From JAXGZG01 sp040771825 (GTDB taxonomy: Bacteria; Bacillota; Sulfobacillia; Fermentithermobacillales; Fermentithermobacillaceae), in the NCBI GenBank assembly GCA_040771825.1, contig JAXGZG010000005.1, positions 1-64,000 on the forward strand: 64,000 nt of DNA, given 5' to 3'. The stretch's first letter is position 1, and each line of letters opens with the position of its first letter. A program made the translations under genes and the position numbers. The notes beneath the pieces are model-generated. The model was not told the origin of the DNA. It worked only from the letters and a program-made list of their open reading frames with translations, and did not search any database. Positions 52,658 through 61,132 of this stretch are shown one piece after another.

Positions 52658-54532
52658 CTAGGTATGTGTCTCGGACGGGGCCTTCTGTACCAGTTCTATA
52701 CGTTCGCCATCTGGACCATGACAGAAAGCTATGAGTCGCCCGTCCAGGACTTCGGCGGGGTCACCTTCCCTAAAGTCGACCCCTTTAGACTTCATATGCT
52801 TCATTTTGGCCACTATGTCCGGGACATACCAGGCCAAGTGATCGTACCGCCCCGCCCCCGGCCTTTCAGGTCTATGTCTGTAGCACAGAAGTTCCATAAC
52901 GCTGCCATCAACGGCATCGCCCATAAATGCGATTTCCAGTCCTCTGCCAGTGTCTGGGTAACGCTCACGCAAGCTAAGCCCCACCACGTCACGGTAGAAA
53001 GCGATGGAACGCTCCAGATCTGAAACTATCAAGCCTGCATGGCTGAAGGAAATGGGCACTCTCCACTTGGCACCGACCGGGTACAAGTCTTCAGGCACGT
53101 TGTCGTAGCGAAGCAGGCTGAGGTCTGCGGGTCCCTGCCCGGGAACGCTCGTCCTTATGTCCACCTTAGCTACGCTGTCCCAAAACGCTCTATGATGCAC
53201 GCGGTCTTTGAGGACAATGATGTCTAGGGTCGTATAGTCTATGTCCAAAGCGGTGAAGCCCGCAGAATCGTTGGCTCCTCGCATCTTCTCCGAAACCACA
53301 ACGTGGCGGTTATCTCCGAGGTCGAGGCTCACCACCAAAGACTCCCGGATTCTCGCGCCTTTGCCCATGGGCCCCACCAGGCGATAGGTGGGATAGCCCA
53401 TATACTCCACCTTGCCGGTGACCTCCACAGGGTTCCCTGAGAATTCGTCATACCATCCGCCAATAGATACCGTCACTGTGTCTCCCACTTTGGCACTGCT
53501 TTCTACCTCTCTGGCGGCCTTGGGATCGGTAATTCCAGGAATGGCCCAGTTTCCCACAGAGTGGCCCAAAAGTTCTTTCAGCATATGGGTGCTGTCACCT
53601 ATGCGGTCTGCGCCGTCAGCGATAACCACCGGGCCCTTCCCCTGGGCCACCAATCCTATGGCAAGTTCAGCAGCTTCCTTGGCTCCTGGAAGAGGAGCAG
53701 CAAAAGACTCCTTGAGGCTCCATGCAAAATCCGAAACATCTTGAGCGATTCTTTCGGCAAGATCCTGGTCATTGTCGGTTACGACAAATACCGACATCCC
53801 TGCATCCACCACATCGGCATAGGCATACCCGGGCGCTACAGAGACGCAGTACACACCCGGCTTGGCTTCCCACTCTCTGCACCTGTCGTAGATATCCTTC
53901 ATTGGGTGATACCCAGAAGCCTGATATATGCTGGCCGAGAGAATTCTCGGCTTTCGGCAAGCTATGGTGGGCACGAATTCGCCTCTGACGGTGCGAACCA
54001 TGCATCTGGCCGCGATCATGCCGGTCTCTTCTGAATCCACGTGCGGGTATGTTTTGAGCACGAACACCCCGTCAGCCACCTTGCACAGTTCCTCATCTTC
54101 GTTGGCGTGGAGGTCTAGTGTCACCATGATGGGAATGTCACCTGCCGCGAGCTTGGCACGGCGGACGATTTCGGCTTCGGGCCGCGGCACCCCTGTGACC
54201 GCAAGGGCCCCGTGAAGCGACAGAAGCACACCGTCAAGGTCCTTTGCGGCCTTGATGCGATCGGCTATCTCGTTGGCATATTTGTCGAAACAATCGGTGG
54301 TCAGCCAGCTGGAAAAGCCGCCCGAAGTCTTGGTGGCATCCACCAGAGGAACCACCTCAACCCCTTCTGACTCCAATACCCGGAGATACCCGTTGATATA
54401 TGTGGCGATTCCCCTGTGAGCCTCCAATATCTTCTCCCCGCGCCTAGTGGCGGGCTCAAAGCGATCCACAGTGGTCGGCTCTTTGCAAAAAGTGCACGTT
54501 TCATCGGAGAAACCAGCGATGGCGATTCGCAT
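52658..54532 (-). CDS. M81 family metallopeptidase (MlrC-like) fused to a C-terminal VOC/glyoxalase domain
   Basis: A 624-residue two-domain protein. Residues 1-500 match the M81/MlrC family, named after microcystinase C, which cleaves linear microcystin: MRIAIAGFSDETCTFC, LDGVLLSLHGALAVTGV, VTLDLHANEDEELCK, KTYPHVDSEETG, VIADGADRIGDSTHMLKELL. Residues about 505-615 form a VOC domain: FSHAGLIVSDLERSIAFYRDVVGLSLRER, YDHLAWYVPDIVAKMKHMKSKGVDF, GRLIAFCHGPDGERIELVQ. The fusion is unusual. ATG 54532 has GGGAGGTGG; the frame is open to 54595. It lies 66 bp after the last gene of membrane module A on the same strand and is probably cotranscribed with it. Confidence 0.9.
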   Translation of the reverse strand: MRIAIAGFSDETCTFCKEPTTVDRFEPATRRGEKILEAHRGIATYINGYLRVLESEGVEVVPLVDATKTSGGFSSWLTTDCFDKYANEIADRIKAAKDLDGVLLSLHGALAVTGVPRPEAEIVRRAKLAAGDIPIMVTLDLHANEDEELCKVADGVFVLKTYPHVDSEETGMIAARCMVRTVRGEFVPTIACRKPRILSASIYQASGYHPMKDIYDRCREWEAKPGVYCVSVAPGYAYADVVDAGMSVFVVTDNDQDLAERIAQDVSDFAWSLKESFAAPLPGAKEAAELAIGLVAQGKGPVVIADGADRIGDSTHMLKELLGHSVGNWAIPGITDPKAAREVESSAKVGDTVTVSIGGWYDEFSGNPVEVTGKVEYMGYPTYRLVGPMGKGARIRESLVVSLDLGDNRHVVVSEKMRGANDSAGFTALDIDYTTLDIIVLKDRVHHRAFWDSVAKVDIRTSVPGQGPADLSLLRYDNVPEDLYPVGAKWRVPISFSHAGLIVSDLERSIAFYRDVVGLSLRERYPDTGRGLEIAFMGDAVDGSVMELLCYRHRPERPGAGRYDHLAWYVPDIVAKMKHMKSKGVDFREGDPAEVLDGRLIAFCHGPDGERIELVQKAPSETHT

Positions 54533-54598
54533 GCAGCCACCTCCCAAGTTGCTACCACATAATTCATGATGCGTACGCCGAAATCCTCTGCCCAAGCC

Positions 54599-55198
54599 TT
54601 ACCTAATGAGCCCCAACCAATCTCCGAATATTGCCTGAAGGAAACCTAGATAGATGGCTGTATTAGCAGCCACCGAAGTGGCAAATGACAAACCGAAGGT
54701 AATCATCATAAGATACACGCCGACTTTTGAGATGACCTGCCCGGGTCTGGACGACCGGGTAGTAAACAGGAAGTAGTAGACCACACAGAAGCTTCCTAGA
54801 ACCATGATGAGGTTGTTGATGGAATCCAAGGGTTTCATAGACGCCATTAGTTGGGGGAAGATTTGACCGGGAATGATGCTTCGCAGCACAATGCCAGCGC
54901 CTATGCCTACGGGGAACGCCAAGGAAAGCCGGCTCAAGTGGCTCACAGACGGGATGAATTTGGCGTATAGGAATACCACCAGGACCAAGGGAATCACCAG
55001 CGACCACTTGCCGTTGACGAAAAGCGGCACAAGCAAAGACATCTTCAGACTTTGATAGGCAATGGCTAAGCCATGGCCTGCGCCTACCCCAAGAAAGATG
55101 TTCTGGGCTATCCTAAATGCTCTGGTCTCCTTCCACAGAAACGAAAAAATACAGAGGCTCAAGATCGACGATAACCAAACCAAAATATCCCTGCTCAT
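54599..55198 (-). CDS. Membrane module A, gene 4: polytopic membrane protein
   Basis: A 199-residue protein with about six hydrophobic helices and almost no soluble domain. The matching gene in module B is 62616-63227. Shared features are FR(I/F)A near residue 28, (I/L)P(L/I)VL in helix 3, GIGAG(I/Y), LDSINNLI/LNTVNNII and a C-terminal TFGLSFA/SFGAAFG. The start ATG 55198 overlaps the TGA of gene 3 and has GGAGGTG upstream. Family unknown to me. It is proposed to form the membrane channel or scaffold part of a four-protein assembly. Confidence 0.85.
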   Translation of the reverse strand: MSRDILVWLSSILSLCIFSFLWKETRAFRIAQNIFLGVGAGHGLAIAYQSLKMSLLVPLFVNGKWSLVIPLVLVVFLYAKFIPSVSHLSRLSLAFPVGIGAGIVLRSIIPGQIFPQLMASMKPLDSINNLIMVLGSFCVVYYFLFTTRSSRPGQVISKVGVYLMMITFGLSFATSVAANTAIYLGFLQAIFGDWLGLIR

Positions 55199-56061
55199 AG
55201 TGGGACACCTCCATTGTCACAAGTCCCCGGACCGGCGGCTCTCTTGTTCGCCTCATGCTTTGTGCCAAAGTACCCGATGTTGGCCACCAGCAAGATAGCC
55301 AGGAAGTACATGGCTGCCCAGGACTGAGCCCCCATGCCTGCAGTGCCGCGACCGACGAACCCCATGAGTTTCTCGTATTCCGCCGCTCCCCGAAGCCCCG
55401 CCAGAAGCCCCGCCAGTTGGTTGGACTCAACGTATGGCAGGGCCGATAGAGCTAGGTCCTGACCCAAGATGGTCGCGACCTTGACACCATAGGTCGTGTG
55501 AGCCTGCCGGATCCAACCCAAGGGCCCAAGCCCTCCCGCAGAATCGTTGATGATAAGGGCCAAGTCGGTAGCCTTACGGACTTTTTCCATAAGAGGCAAT
55601 TGGCTTACGGGCGTTCCGTTGTAGTCTTGGGGAAAAGTCTTGTGGACATCCTGGCAGAACGCGGCAAGGGCGCTTTCCCCGCCCGGCAAGAAACCGAGAT
55701 GCACGACATCTTCTCCATACTTCCTGTCACCTAGGTTCGCAGTCTCCAAGAGTTTCTGGTTGAACATTGGTCCATCGGTACTGGTAGCCATGAGCACAAC
55801 TTTGACTCCGGGCATCTGCATGATGTGCTCGAAAACCGCGACGTATCCGGGAAAAAGCTCCGCGGACATGTCGGCGCTGAATTCCGCCGAGTAGAGAACC
55901 ACATCACCGGGCCGCAAGGTTTCTATGGCCCCATGCATGCCCCTAGTAGTGGGCGTGACCTCCACAGGAAAGGCCATGGGGTACAACATTGGCAAAAGCG
56001 TAATAACGAGAAAGCCGGTATACAGCCAGCCGCGGCCAAGGTTTCGCATCCAACTGAACAT
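55195..56061 (-). CDS. Membrane module A, gene 3: two-helix protein with large soluble domain
   Basis: A 288-residue protein with one N-terminal helix (about 11-30), a soluble alpha/beta domain of about 200 residues, and one C-terminal helix (about 255-275). Motifs shared with module B gene 3 are P(M/I)(L/I)xP, NLGxxxxGE/HLGFLPGGE, the GLxGLRGAAEYE stretch and the helix (A)xxxLxILLxxxxNxGYF. ATG 56061 has GGGAG upstream; the frame is open to 56085. Function unknown; the large domain facing one side suggests a ligand-binding or catalytic role. Confidence 0.85.
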   Translation of the reverse strand: MFSWMRNLGRGWLYTGFLVITLLPMLYPMAFPVEVTPTTRGMHGAIETLRPGDVVLYSAEFSADMSAELFPGYVAVFEHIMQMPGVKVVLMATSTDGPMFNQKLLETANLGDRKYGEDVVHLGFLPGGESALAAFCQDVHKTFPQDYNGTPVSQLPLMEKVRKATDLALIINDSAGGLGPLGWIRQAHTTYGVKVATILGQDLALSALPYVESNQLAGLLAGLRGAAEYEKLMGFVGRGTAGMGAQSWAAMYFLAILLVANIGYFGTKHEANKRAAGPGTCDNGGVPL

Positions 56062-56081
56062 GAACTCGTCTCCCTTCTGGG

Positions 56082-56696
56082 TCACATACCGACATTAGTG
56101 CGTTCGTACCCAATCAACGTTCGCAAAGCAGTGGCGAATGACCCAAGGGCAGCGCCTATCAAAATGCCCCGTTGACCCGCAACGTTAGGCACAGTCTGGA
56201 GCCAGTCGAGAATCTTGGGCGCGGCGGGCAGAATGCTTTCTCCCACCGAAACCACAGTCACCAAAGTCACCATAGACACCAAAAGCATAACAAGGGCTTC
56301 TGCTCTCTTGGCCACAAAACTCCTATAGGCGGCGCTCAACATGTAGAAGATTTTCATGCTAAAGACGGTGGTGGCCATGGGAACGTAGGTGTTGGTGTAG
56401 ATTTTCTGATAGAGGGGCGAACCGGTACCCTTCGCCATGCCGATCACCCCTACGGCTGCTAACGCAACAAAAAGCATGCCCGTAGAGATCATGTCGGTGC
56501 GTCGGCTTCTCAGTGAATGCAGGTTGACTACCACGAGGTTGGCAATACCCAGGACGATTGACGCCGCCCCCAGTATTACGCCCCAATTCTTTAGTTCGGA
56601 CGCCAAAGCTGAGAGCCAAGTTATCTGCAGAAAGCGCTCGGCTACCAAGATAATCCCTGTGACAGACACGATATAGCTAGGCAGTCGTTGTCTCAT
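56082..56696 (-). CDS. Membrane module A, gene 2: polytopic membrane protein
   Basis: A 204-residue protein with about six hydrophobic helices. It shares with module B gene 2 the motif FYMLSAAYRSFVAK / FYIVSAAYRAFRAK and a C-terminal RGILIGAALGSFATALRTLIGYER / RAVIFGATIGSFITAIRVFFGIDR. ATG 56696 follows GGAGGAAC and lies 16 bases after gene 1. No known family was recognised. Confidence 0.85.
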   Translation of the reverse strand: MRQRLPSYIVSVTGIILVAERFLQITWLSALASELKNWGVILGAASIVLGIANLVVVNLHSLRSRRTDMISTGMLFVALAAVGVIGMAKGTGSPLYQKIYTNTYVPMATTVFSMKIFYMLSAAYRSFVAKRAEALVMLLVSMVTLVTVVSVGESILPAAPKILDWLQTVPNVAGQRGILIGAALGSFATALRTLIGYERTNVGM

Positions 56697-56712
56697 GATG
56701 TTCCTCCAAAAG

Positions 56713-57498
56713 TCAGTTTCCGTACGTCCTGACAAAGTCTTGTATAAACGTGTATCCTGCCGACTCCAGTATGGAGCCCAGGATTATTGCAGCCATGAAC
56801 GCGATCTTGGCCAAGTCCACGGCTCGGATTGAGCTGAGGCGTATAGCGTCCTTGGCGATGTAGGCCCCTGCTGCGTACACTTCCTCTCCCAGAAGGGAGT
56901 AGTCGCACGCGGCCACGAAGAAGGGCAATTGGTACATTCGGGCGGTGCCCGCGATCTGTATGGCGCCCACCTGGAATGCCGCTTCGGCCAGCATCAGCGA
57001 TTCCATGTAGAAGGGGCCGACCAAAATGTTAGACGCGACTTTCTGCTGCTGGATAACGCCCATGGCGTAAGCGGTGTAGGCCATCTGGTTATTTGACAAA
57101 AACTGCACCATGTCTGGGGAGTACCGATCAGATTTGCCTTCCTGAAGATAGGATTGCTTAACCACTTCCTGGCAAACAGGAACCGCAACCGAGTTCCAGA
57201 GAGTCACAATGAGTTTGACATCGTACCTTGCAGTCAACCTGGCAACGTACGACAGAACCTGGAGGCCCGCCACTGTCTGGGAGGACGCCTCCGAATCCAG
57301 TTCCCCCGACCCGGGAGCGAAGTGAACAGGGCGGTCCATTTCCGCCGCCCTTCCCACAGCCTCATCCATAGCGGGGATAGAAGCGATGGGGCGGACATAT
57401 GGCAGGCGCCCTCTCTTGCCCTTTTCAGTAAGGTACACGGTAACAAAAACAAGGGCAAAAAACACTCCAAGGGTCAAGTATGACCCGCTTATTAGCAC
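56713..57498 (-). CDS. Membrane module A, gene 1: DUF6754-like protein
   Basis: A 261-residue protein with N- and C-terminal hydrophobic helices enclosing a soluble domain. The conserved core is GRAAEMDRPVHFAPGSGEL, LTARYDVKLIVTL, ASNILVGPF, and AIQIAGTARMYQLPFFVAACDYSLLGEEVYAAGAYIAKD. These features match the domain of unknown function DUF6754 as I recall it. The GTG start at 57498 has AGGAGGGA. It is the first gene of the four-gene operon on the minus strand. The equivalent in module B is 60342-61115. Confidence 0.85.
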   Translation of the reverse strand: MLISGSYLTLGVFFALVFVTVYLTEKGKRGRLPYVRPIASIPAMDEAVGRAAEMDRPVHFAPGSGELDSEASSQTVAGLQVLSYVARLTARYDVKLIVTLWNSVAVPVCQEVVKQSYLQEGKSDRYSPDMVQFLSNNQMAYTAYAMGVIQQQKVASNILVGPFYMESLMLAEAAFQVGAIQIAGTARMYQLPFFVAACDYSLLGEEVYAAGAYIAKDAIRLSSIRAVDLAKIAFMAAIILGSILESAGYTFIQDFVRTYGN

Positions 57499-57971
57499 AA
57501 TGATCCCTCCTGCGTATGCTGCTGCAAACTAGACTTTGCTCTACATATCCTGGTTCGAATGAGGCGGTGGCCGAGAAGCCCCCGGCGCAAGTCACGCTGG
57601 GCCCAATTCCATTGGATGATGGCCCAATAACATAGAACGAAAAACCAGTGCATTAGGTTTCAGAGGTAATGTTGTAGGATCACTCCTTCTCCCCTTGTGA
57701 GATAGCGCTTCGTCGGGCGATGGGGATCATCCCGAGCGACAGTACGGCATCTAGTGCGGTGCCGTCCCAATCCTTGACCCTGGCAGGCCAAGGATTTCGG
57801 CGGATATGTGTCCTTTCTCCCGTTCATAGGCTTCCGGCCTCACAGGAGTACCACCACGCTCCGCGCCTCTACCTCACCCTTTAGAAGGATGAGGCAAGAA
57901 CAATCTTCGGACGACTCTATTCTTTTGTTGGTGGGATCATACGATTTATGACCATGCGGGTCAACACGAAA
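57499..57971. other. Intergenic region between module A and the D-aminoacylase gene
   Basis: A 473-bp gap. A minus-strand stretch near 57660-57800 is open for about 45 codons without a start (ending ...AVLSLGMIPIARRSAIS) and could be a decayed coding fragment, but nothing was recognised. No tRNA, terminator with U-tract or riboswitch is visible. Confidence 0.4.
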
Positions 57972-59573
57972 TTACTTACTCCTATGGTAAAGCGGCATTC
58001 CATGCCGGCGTCCAGTCAGTTCGCCGCATTGTGCAGCCATCTCGCCGTTGACAAACACCGCCTGGATGCCCTCAGGATACTGCCACGGATCATCGTATGT
58101 CGCACGGTCAGTAACCCTGCCTATGTCGAATATCACCATGTCAGCCCAATATCCGGGCATTAGGAGTCCTCTGTCCGAGAGCCTAAGTCGTTCGGCGGGC
58201 AGGGACGTCATCTTGCGAACCGCCTCCTGCATGCTGATGATGCCTCTCTCCCTGGCATAGTAACCCAGCAGCCTGGGGAAAGCCCCGACAGATCTTGGAT
58301 GAGTCTTCCCATCTTCTGGGGCCGTGTTGTACCCGTCAGTCACGACACATGTGTTGGAGTGTTTCATGGCCTCGATCAAGTCATCTTCACCTATGGCAAA
58401 CCTGGCTATGCGCACTTCCATGCTCTCTCTAAGAAGGATTTCAACTGCGGCAGCCTGAGGTTCTTGTCCCAGGGCAGACGAGATATCCTCCAGGTTCTTG
58501 CCTTCCATCCATTTGTTCTCGGGCTTCCCCACGCCCGTAATGACAACTTTGTCCCAACCGCCTTGAATGAGAGTGCGCCGATGCGAATCTTCCTCTGCCT
58601 TTCGGCGAATCTCTGGGTTTCTTAGGGTCTCCAAGGCAACCTTCTTGCCCTTGTCCAGAACCCAGTCTGGGAGAACGATGGCGAGTTCCGTGGAAGAAGC
58701 AAGATAGGGGTAGAAATCGGCGGCCATCTCGATATCTGGGGCCGAGTCCAGGACCGTCAAAGCCTCTTTAACTTTGCCCCAGTTCTCTGGACCGCAAGCT
58801 TTTATGTGGGATACCTCGACCCTTACCCCTGACTTTTTGCCTACATCAACTATCTCCCGAATCGACTCCAAAAGGTCAGGCCCTTCGTTCCTCAAGTGAG
58901 AGGCATGGAACCCGCCGTATTCCCTTACGGGTTCCGAGACTGCTGCCAGTTCATGAACGTCCGCGAATCTGCCTGGAAGATATTCCAAGCCCGAAGACAC
59001 GCCGAAGGCCCCTTCTTGCATGTATGCTCTGGAAATCTCCCGAGCGCGCCTCTTCTCTTCTCGGGTCATGAGGCGGCCATCGTCTCCAACTACCTGGCGT
59101 CTTACGTCCCCGTGCCCAAACAAAGTCCCCACGTTGACAGCGGGTCTGGCTGTTCTCACGGCCTCCAGGTAGCCCCTGACCCCGTTCCATTTCTCTTCTA
59201 GACCTGACTTACGGAAGAGCCCATTCCAAACGTCATCGGTCCAGTGCCCTGTATACACGGCCCCAGAACCGCAGTTTCCCACGATTTCGGTGGTAATGCC
59301 TTGCATCAGAAGCGTGCGGGAATCGGGGTGAACCAGCATGTCGGTATCTGAGTGAGAGTGAATATTGATGAAACCCGGCGACACGCCGAGCCCTTTGAGG
59401 TCGATCAGGTTCGCCTCCGGCGGAACCAACCCGTGCGGTATCTCCCCTACGGCTACAATTTTGCCGCCCCTAGTTAGAACATCGCCCTCCAGAGGAGGTT
59501 TGCCGCTTCCGTCAAATATGACGCCGTTTTTGAGCAGATATCCTGCGACGGCGCTCGCATTTTGGCTAATCAA
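57972..59573 (-). CDS. N-acyl-D-amino-acid deacylase family amidohydrolase (second copy)
   Basis: About 533 residues. Seen: YLLKNGVIFDGSGKPPLEGDVLTRGGKIVAVGE, GFINIHSHSDTDM, TTEIVGNCGSGAVY, GGFHASHLRNEGPDLLESIREIVDVGKKSGVRVEVSHIKACGP and RGLLMPGYWADMVIFDIG. This is the same architecture as the gene at 37050, about one third to one half similar by eye. The frame is open to 59663, but TTG 59573 has GGGAGG upstream and the family starts just after it, so it is used here; ATG 59624 is another option. It is followed, after 473 bp, by membrane module A on the same strand, suggesting linked function. Confidence 0.9.
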   Translation of the reverse strand: MISQNASAVAGYLLKNGVIFDGSGKPPLEGDVLTRGGKIVAVGEIPHGLVPPEANLIDLKGLGVSPGFINIHSHSDTDMLVHPDSRTLLMQGITTEIVGNCGSGAVYTGHWTDDVWNGLFRKSGLEEKWNGVRGYLEAVRTARPAVNVGTLFGHGDVRRQVVGDDGRLMTREEKRRAREISRAYMQEGAFGVSSGLEYLPGRFADVHELAAVSEPVREYGGFHASHLRNEGPDLLESIREIVDVGKKSGVRVEVSHIKACGPENWGKVKEALTVLDSAPDIEMAADFYPYLASSTELAIVLPDWVLDKGKKVALETLRNPEIRRKAEEDSHRRTLIQGGWDKVVITGVGKPENKWMEGKNLEDISSALGQEPQAAAVEILLRESMEVRIARFAIGEDDLIEAMKHSNTCVVTDGYNTAPEDGKTHPRSVGAFPRLLGYYARERGIISMQEAVRKMTSLPAERLRLSDRGLLMPGYWADMVIFDIGRVTDRATYDDPWQYPEGIQAVFVNGEMAAQCGELTGRRHGMPLYHRSK

Positions 59574-59774
59574 AGTAGGATCTTCCTCCCAGTCTAGGAC
59601 CCTATTCACCTGGTAGCATAGCATGACGGTACGGCGAAAAGAATCATTGGCGCCAGGGGCCACACTGGAAGCCGGCAGGGCCCAAAACGGGGTATAGGTT
59701 TTCCACCTAGCCGTGGATATGACAGGAGCAGACCAGAGTCGAAAGCCACAAGACGTTTCCTGCCCTCGGGATTA

Positions 59775-59861
59775 ATGGCGTGGGCCTTCCTAGTGTGGGC
59801 ACTTCCACTGGCCGGAATTGTGCTCATACTTCTCGAAACGTCGCGCAAGAGAAGTCGCTAA
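59775..59861 (+). CDS. Possible small single-helix membrane peptide
   Basis: A 28-codon ORF, MAWAFLVWALPLAGIVLILL followed by a basic ETSRKRSR tail. That is a single hydrophobic helix with a positive C terminus, typical of small bacterial membrane peptides. Its ATG overlaps the TAA of an 18-codon ORF starting near 59719. No strong ribosome binding site. Reported as a possibility only. Confidence 0.3.
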   Translation: MAWAFLVWALPLAGIVLILLETSRKRSR

Positions 59862-60033
59862 CGGCCGCCGTTGTCAGACCCCCACCACATACTTTGTGAG
59901 AAGGCTCCAAAGGGATTGAGGCGCTCTTGGGAGTAAATAAGGTGCTACGGGCAAGCGCAACTTATCATTATAGCACAATTCGAAGACTGCGTCGCAGTAG
60001 AAGGCTGATCATTGTTGTCGGTTGCGCCATATT

Positions 60034-60077
60034 CTGTTTCGCTTGCCGAGCAAGGTCGAAACAGGCAACAGATTTTT
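60034..60077 (+). terminator. Hairpin with T-run in the module B leader
   Basis: CTGTTTCG-CTTGC (60034-60046) pairs with GCAAG-GT-CGAAACAG (60050-60064) around CGA: 13 base pairs with a two-base bulge. TTTTT follows at 60073-60077. It resembles a rho-independent terminator lying 265 bp before module B with no recognised gene in front of it. It could be an attenuator or the end of a small RNA. Confidence 0.45.
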
Positions 60078-60341
60078 GATCGGGAACGTCCAGTTAACCT
60101 CTGGTTTTGAACCCAAATAGCCATCACAATGCAGAACACCACACGAAGTCTTGCGATCGTGTGATTGAGAGGTCTATAGGGTGCTCGCCACTAGGGGACG
60201 TTTCCGCAGGTCTGCCTGATCTATGTTGTTATCGGGCTATTTCGAGGAGGTGATTAGGGCACAAAACTGCGTTCTTAACCTGACCTGCCCGTGGGCGAGC
60301 CAGGGCTGGTATTCTTCAAACGACTTTCGGAGGTGAAGATA

Positions 60342-61115
60342 GTGTTCGCAGAGGGAATGGCTGTCGACTTCTTCTTAATCGCTCTACTGATGGCAGGTGT
60401 TGCCTACGCCATGAATAGAACCAAAGAGAGAAAGTCCAGCTGGGAGATTAGGAAGATCCCGGGCCTCGACGCGATCGAAGAAGGCATCGGTCGGGCAACA
60501 GAGATGAACAGACCGGTTTTCTACTTGCCGGGAAGCGGAGGATTCTCGGATCCCCAGATGCTCGCTTCTATGGCGGTTCTATCTGAGGTGGCCAAGATCA
60601 CCGCCCGTTACGATACCCGCCTCATCGTGTGCGTTCCCGCGTCCTCGGTTTACCCGGTCATTCAGGAAATTGTCCGCCAGTCCTACATTTCTGAAGGCAA
60701 GACCGACAGTTTCCGCGCTGACGATGTACGGTGGTTCTCGGATCACTACTTCGGTTACGCCATCGCAATCATTGGCCTGATGTTTAAGGAACAGGTCGCC
60801 ACAAATATCATGCTTGGCACTTTCGCGTTCGACGCCCTAATGTACGCTGAGGCCGGAAGCCAAGCAGGCGCTATCCAAGTTGGTGGAACCGCAGCGACAA
60901 CCCAGATCCCGTTCTTTGTGGCCGCTTGCGACTACGCTTTGATCGGCGAAGAAATCTACGCAGCTGCCGCCTACCTTACAAAAGACCCCGTCAGAGTCGC
61001 GACTCTTGTGGCCGAAGACTGGGCCAAGTTCCTGGTCACCGGCCTCCTCATTGTGGGAGCCATCCTTCAAACGGCTGGCCAGGCCGACGGACTCAAGGGA
61101 TTCCTCCTCAAGTGA
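60342..61115 (+). CDS. Membrane module B, gene 1: DUF6754-like protein
   Basis: A 257-residue protein paralogous to 56713-57498. It has an N-terminal helix (FFLIALLMAGVAYAM) and a soluble domain with ATEMNRPVFYLPGSGG, ITARYDTRLIVCVP, ATNIMLGTF and AIQVGGTAATTQIPFFVAACDYALIGEEIYAAAAYLTKDP. The C-terminal helix is FLVTGLLIVGAILQTAG. GTG 60342 has GGAGGTG at eight bases; GTG 60291 is an alternative longer start. It heads module B on the plus strand. The function of the family is unknown. Confidence 0.85.
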   Translation: MFAEGMAVDFFLIALLMAGVAYAMNRTKERKSSWEIRKIPGLDAIEEGIGRATEMNRPVFYLPGSGGFSDPQMLASMAVLSEVAKITARYDTRLIVCVPASSVYPVIQEIVRQSYISEGKTDSFRADDVRWFSDHYFGYAIAIIGLMFKEQVATNIMLGTFAFDALMYAEAGSQAGAIQVGGTAATTQIPFFVAACDYALIGEEIYAAAAYLTKDPVRVATLVAEDWAKFLVTGLLIVGAILQTAGQADGLKGFLLK

Positions 61116-61132
61116 GAAAGGAGTGAGAACTG

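Larger units (their letters stand above)
59664..60341. other. Large divergent intergenic region before module B
   Basis: 678 bp between the divergent D-aminoacylase and module B. It contains a possible 28-codon ORF (59775-59861), a hairpin with a T-run (60034-60077), a tight ACTGCG-T-CGCAGT palindrome (about 59985-59997), and AGGAGGTGAT (about 60244-60253), a near-perfect Shine-Dalgarno not followed by a plausible start. No recognised riboswitch class. Confidence 0.5.

Noticed and set aside
57541..57600. TTCGAAT-like segment suggesting a tRNA T-arm
   Set aside because: GGTTCGAAT occurs, but no pairing acceptor, D or anticodon stems could be formed around it.
57640..57800. Minus-strand open stretch ending AVLSLGMIPIARRSAISQG
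   Set aside because: No start codon, no recognised family, and less than 50 codons; possibly a gene remnant but unsupported.
60249..60336. Leader-like ORF from GTG 60249 to the TGA inside the module B Shine-Dalgarno
   Set aside because: The GTG overlaps the Shine-Dalgarno-like AGGAGGTGAT, so it cannot use it; no conserved content. Mentioned only within the intergenic entry.
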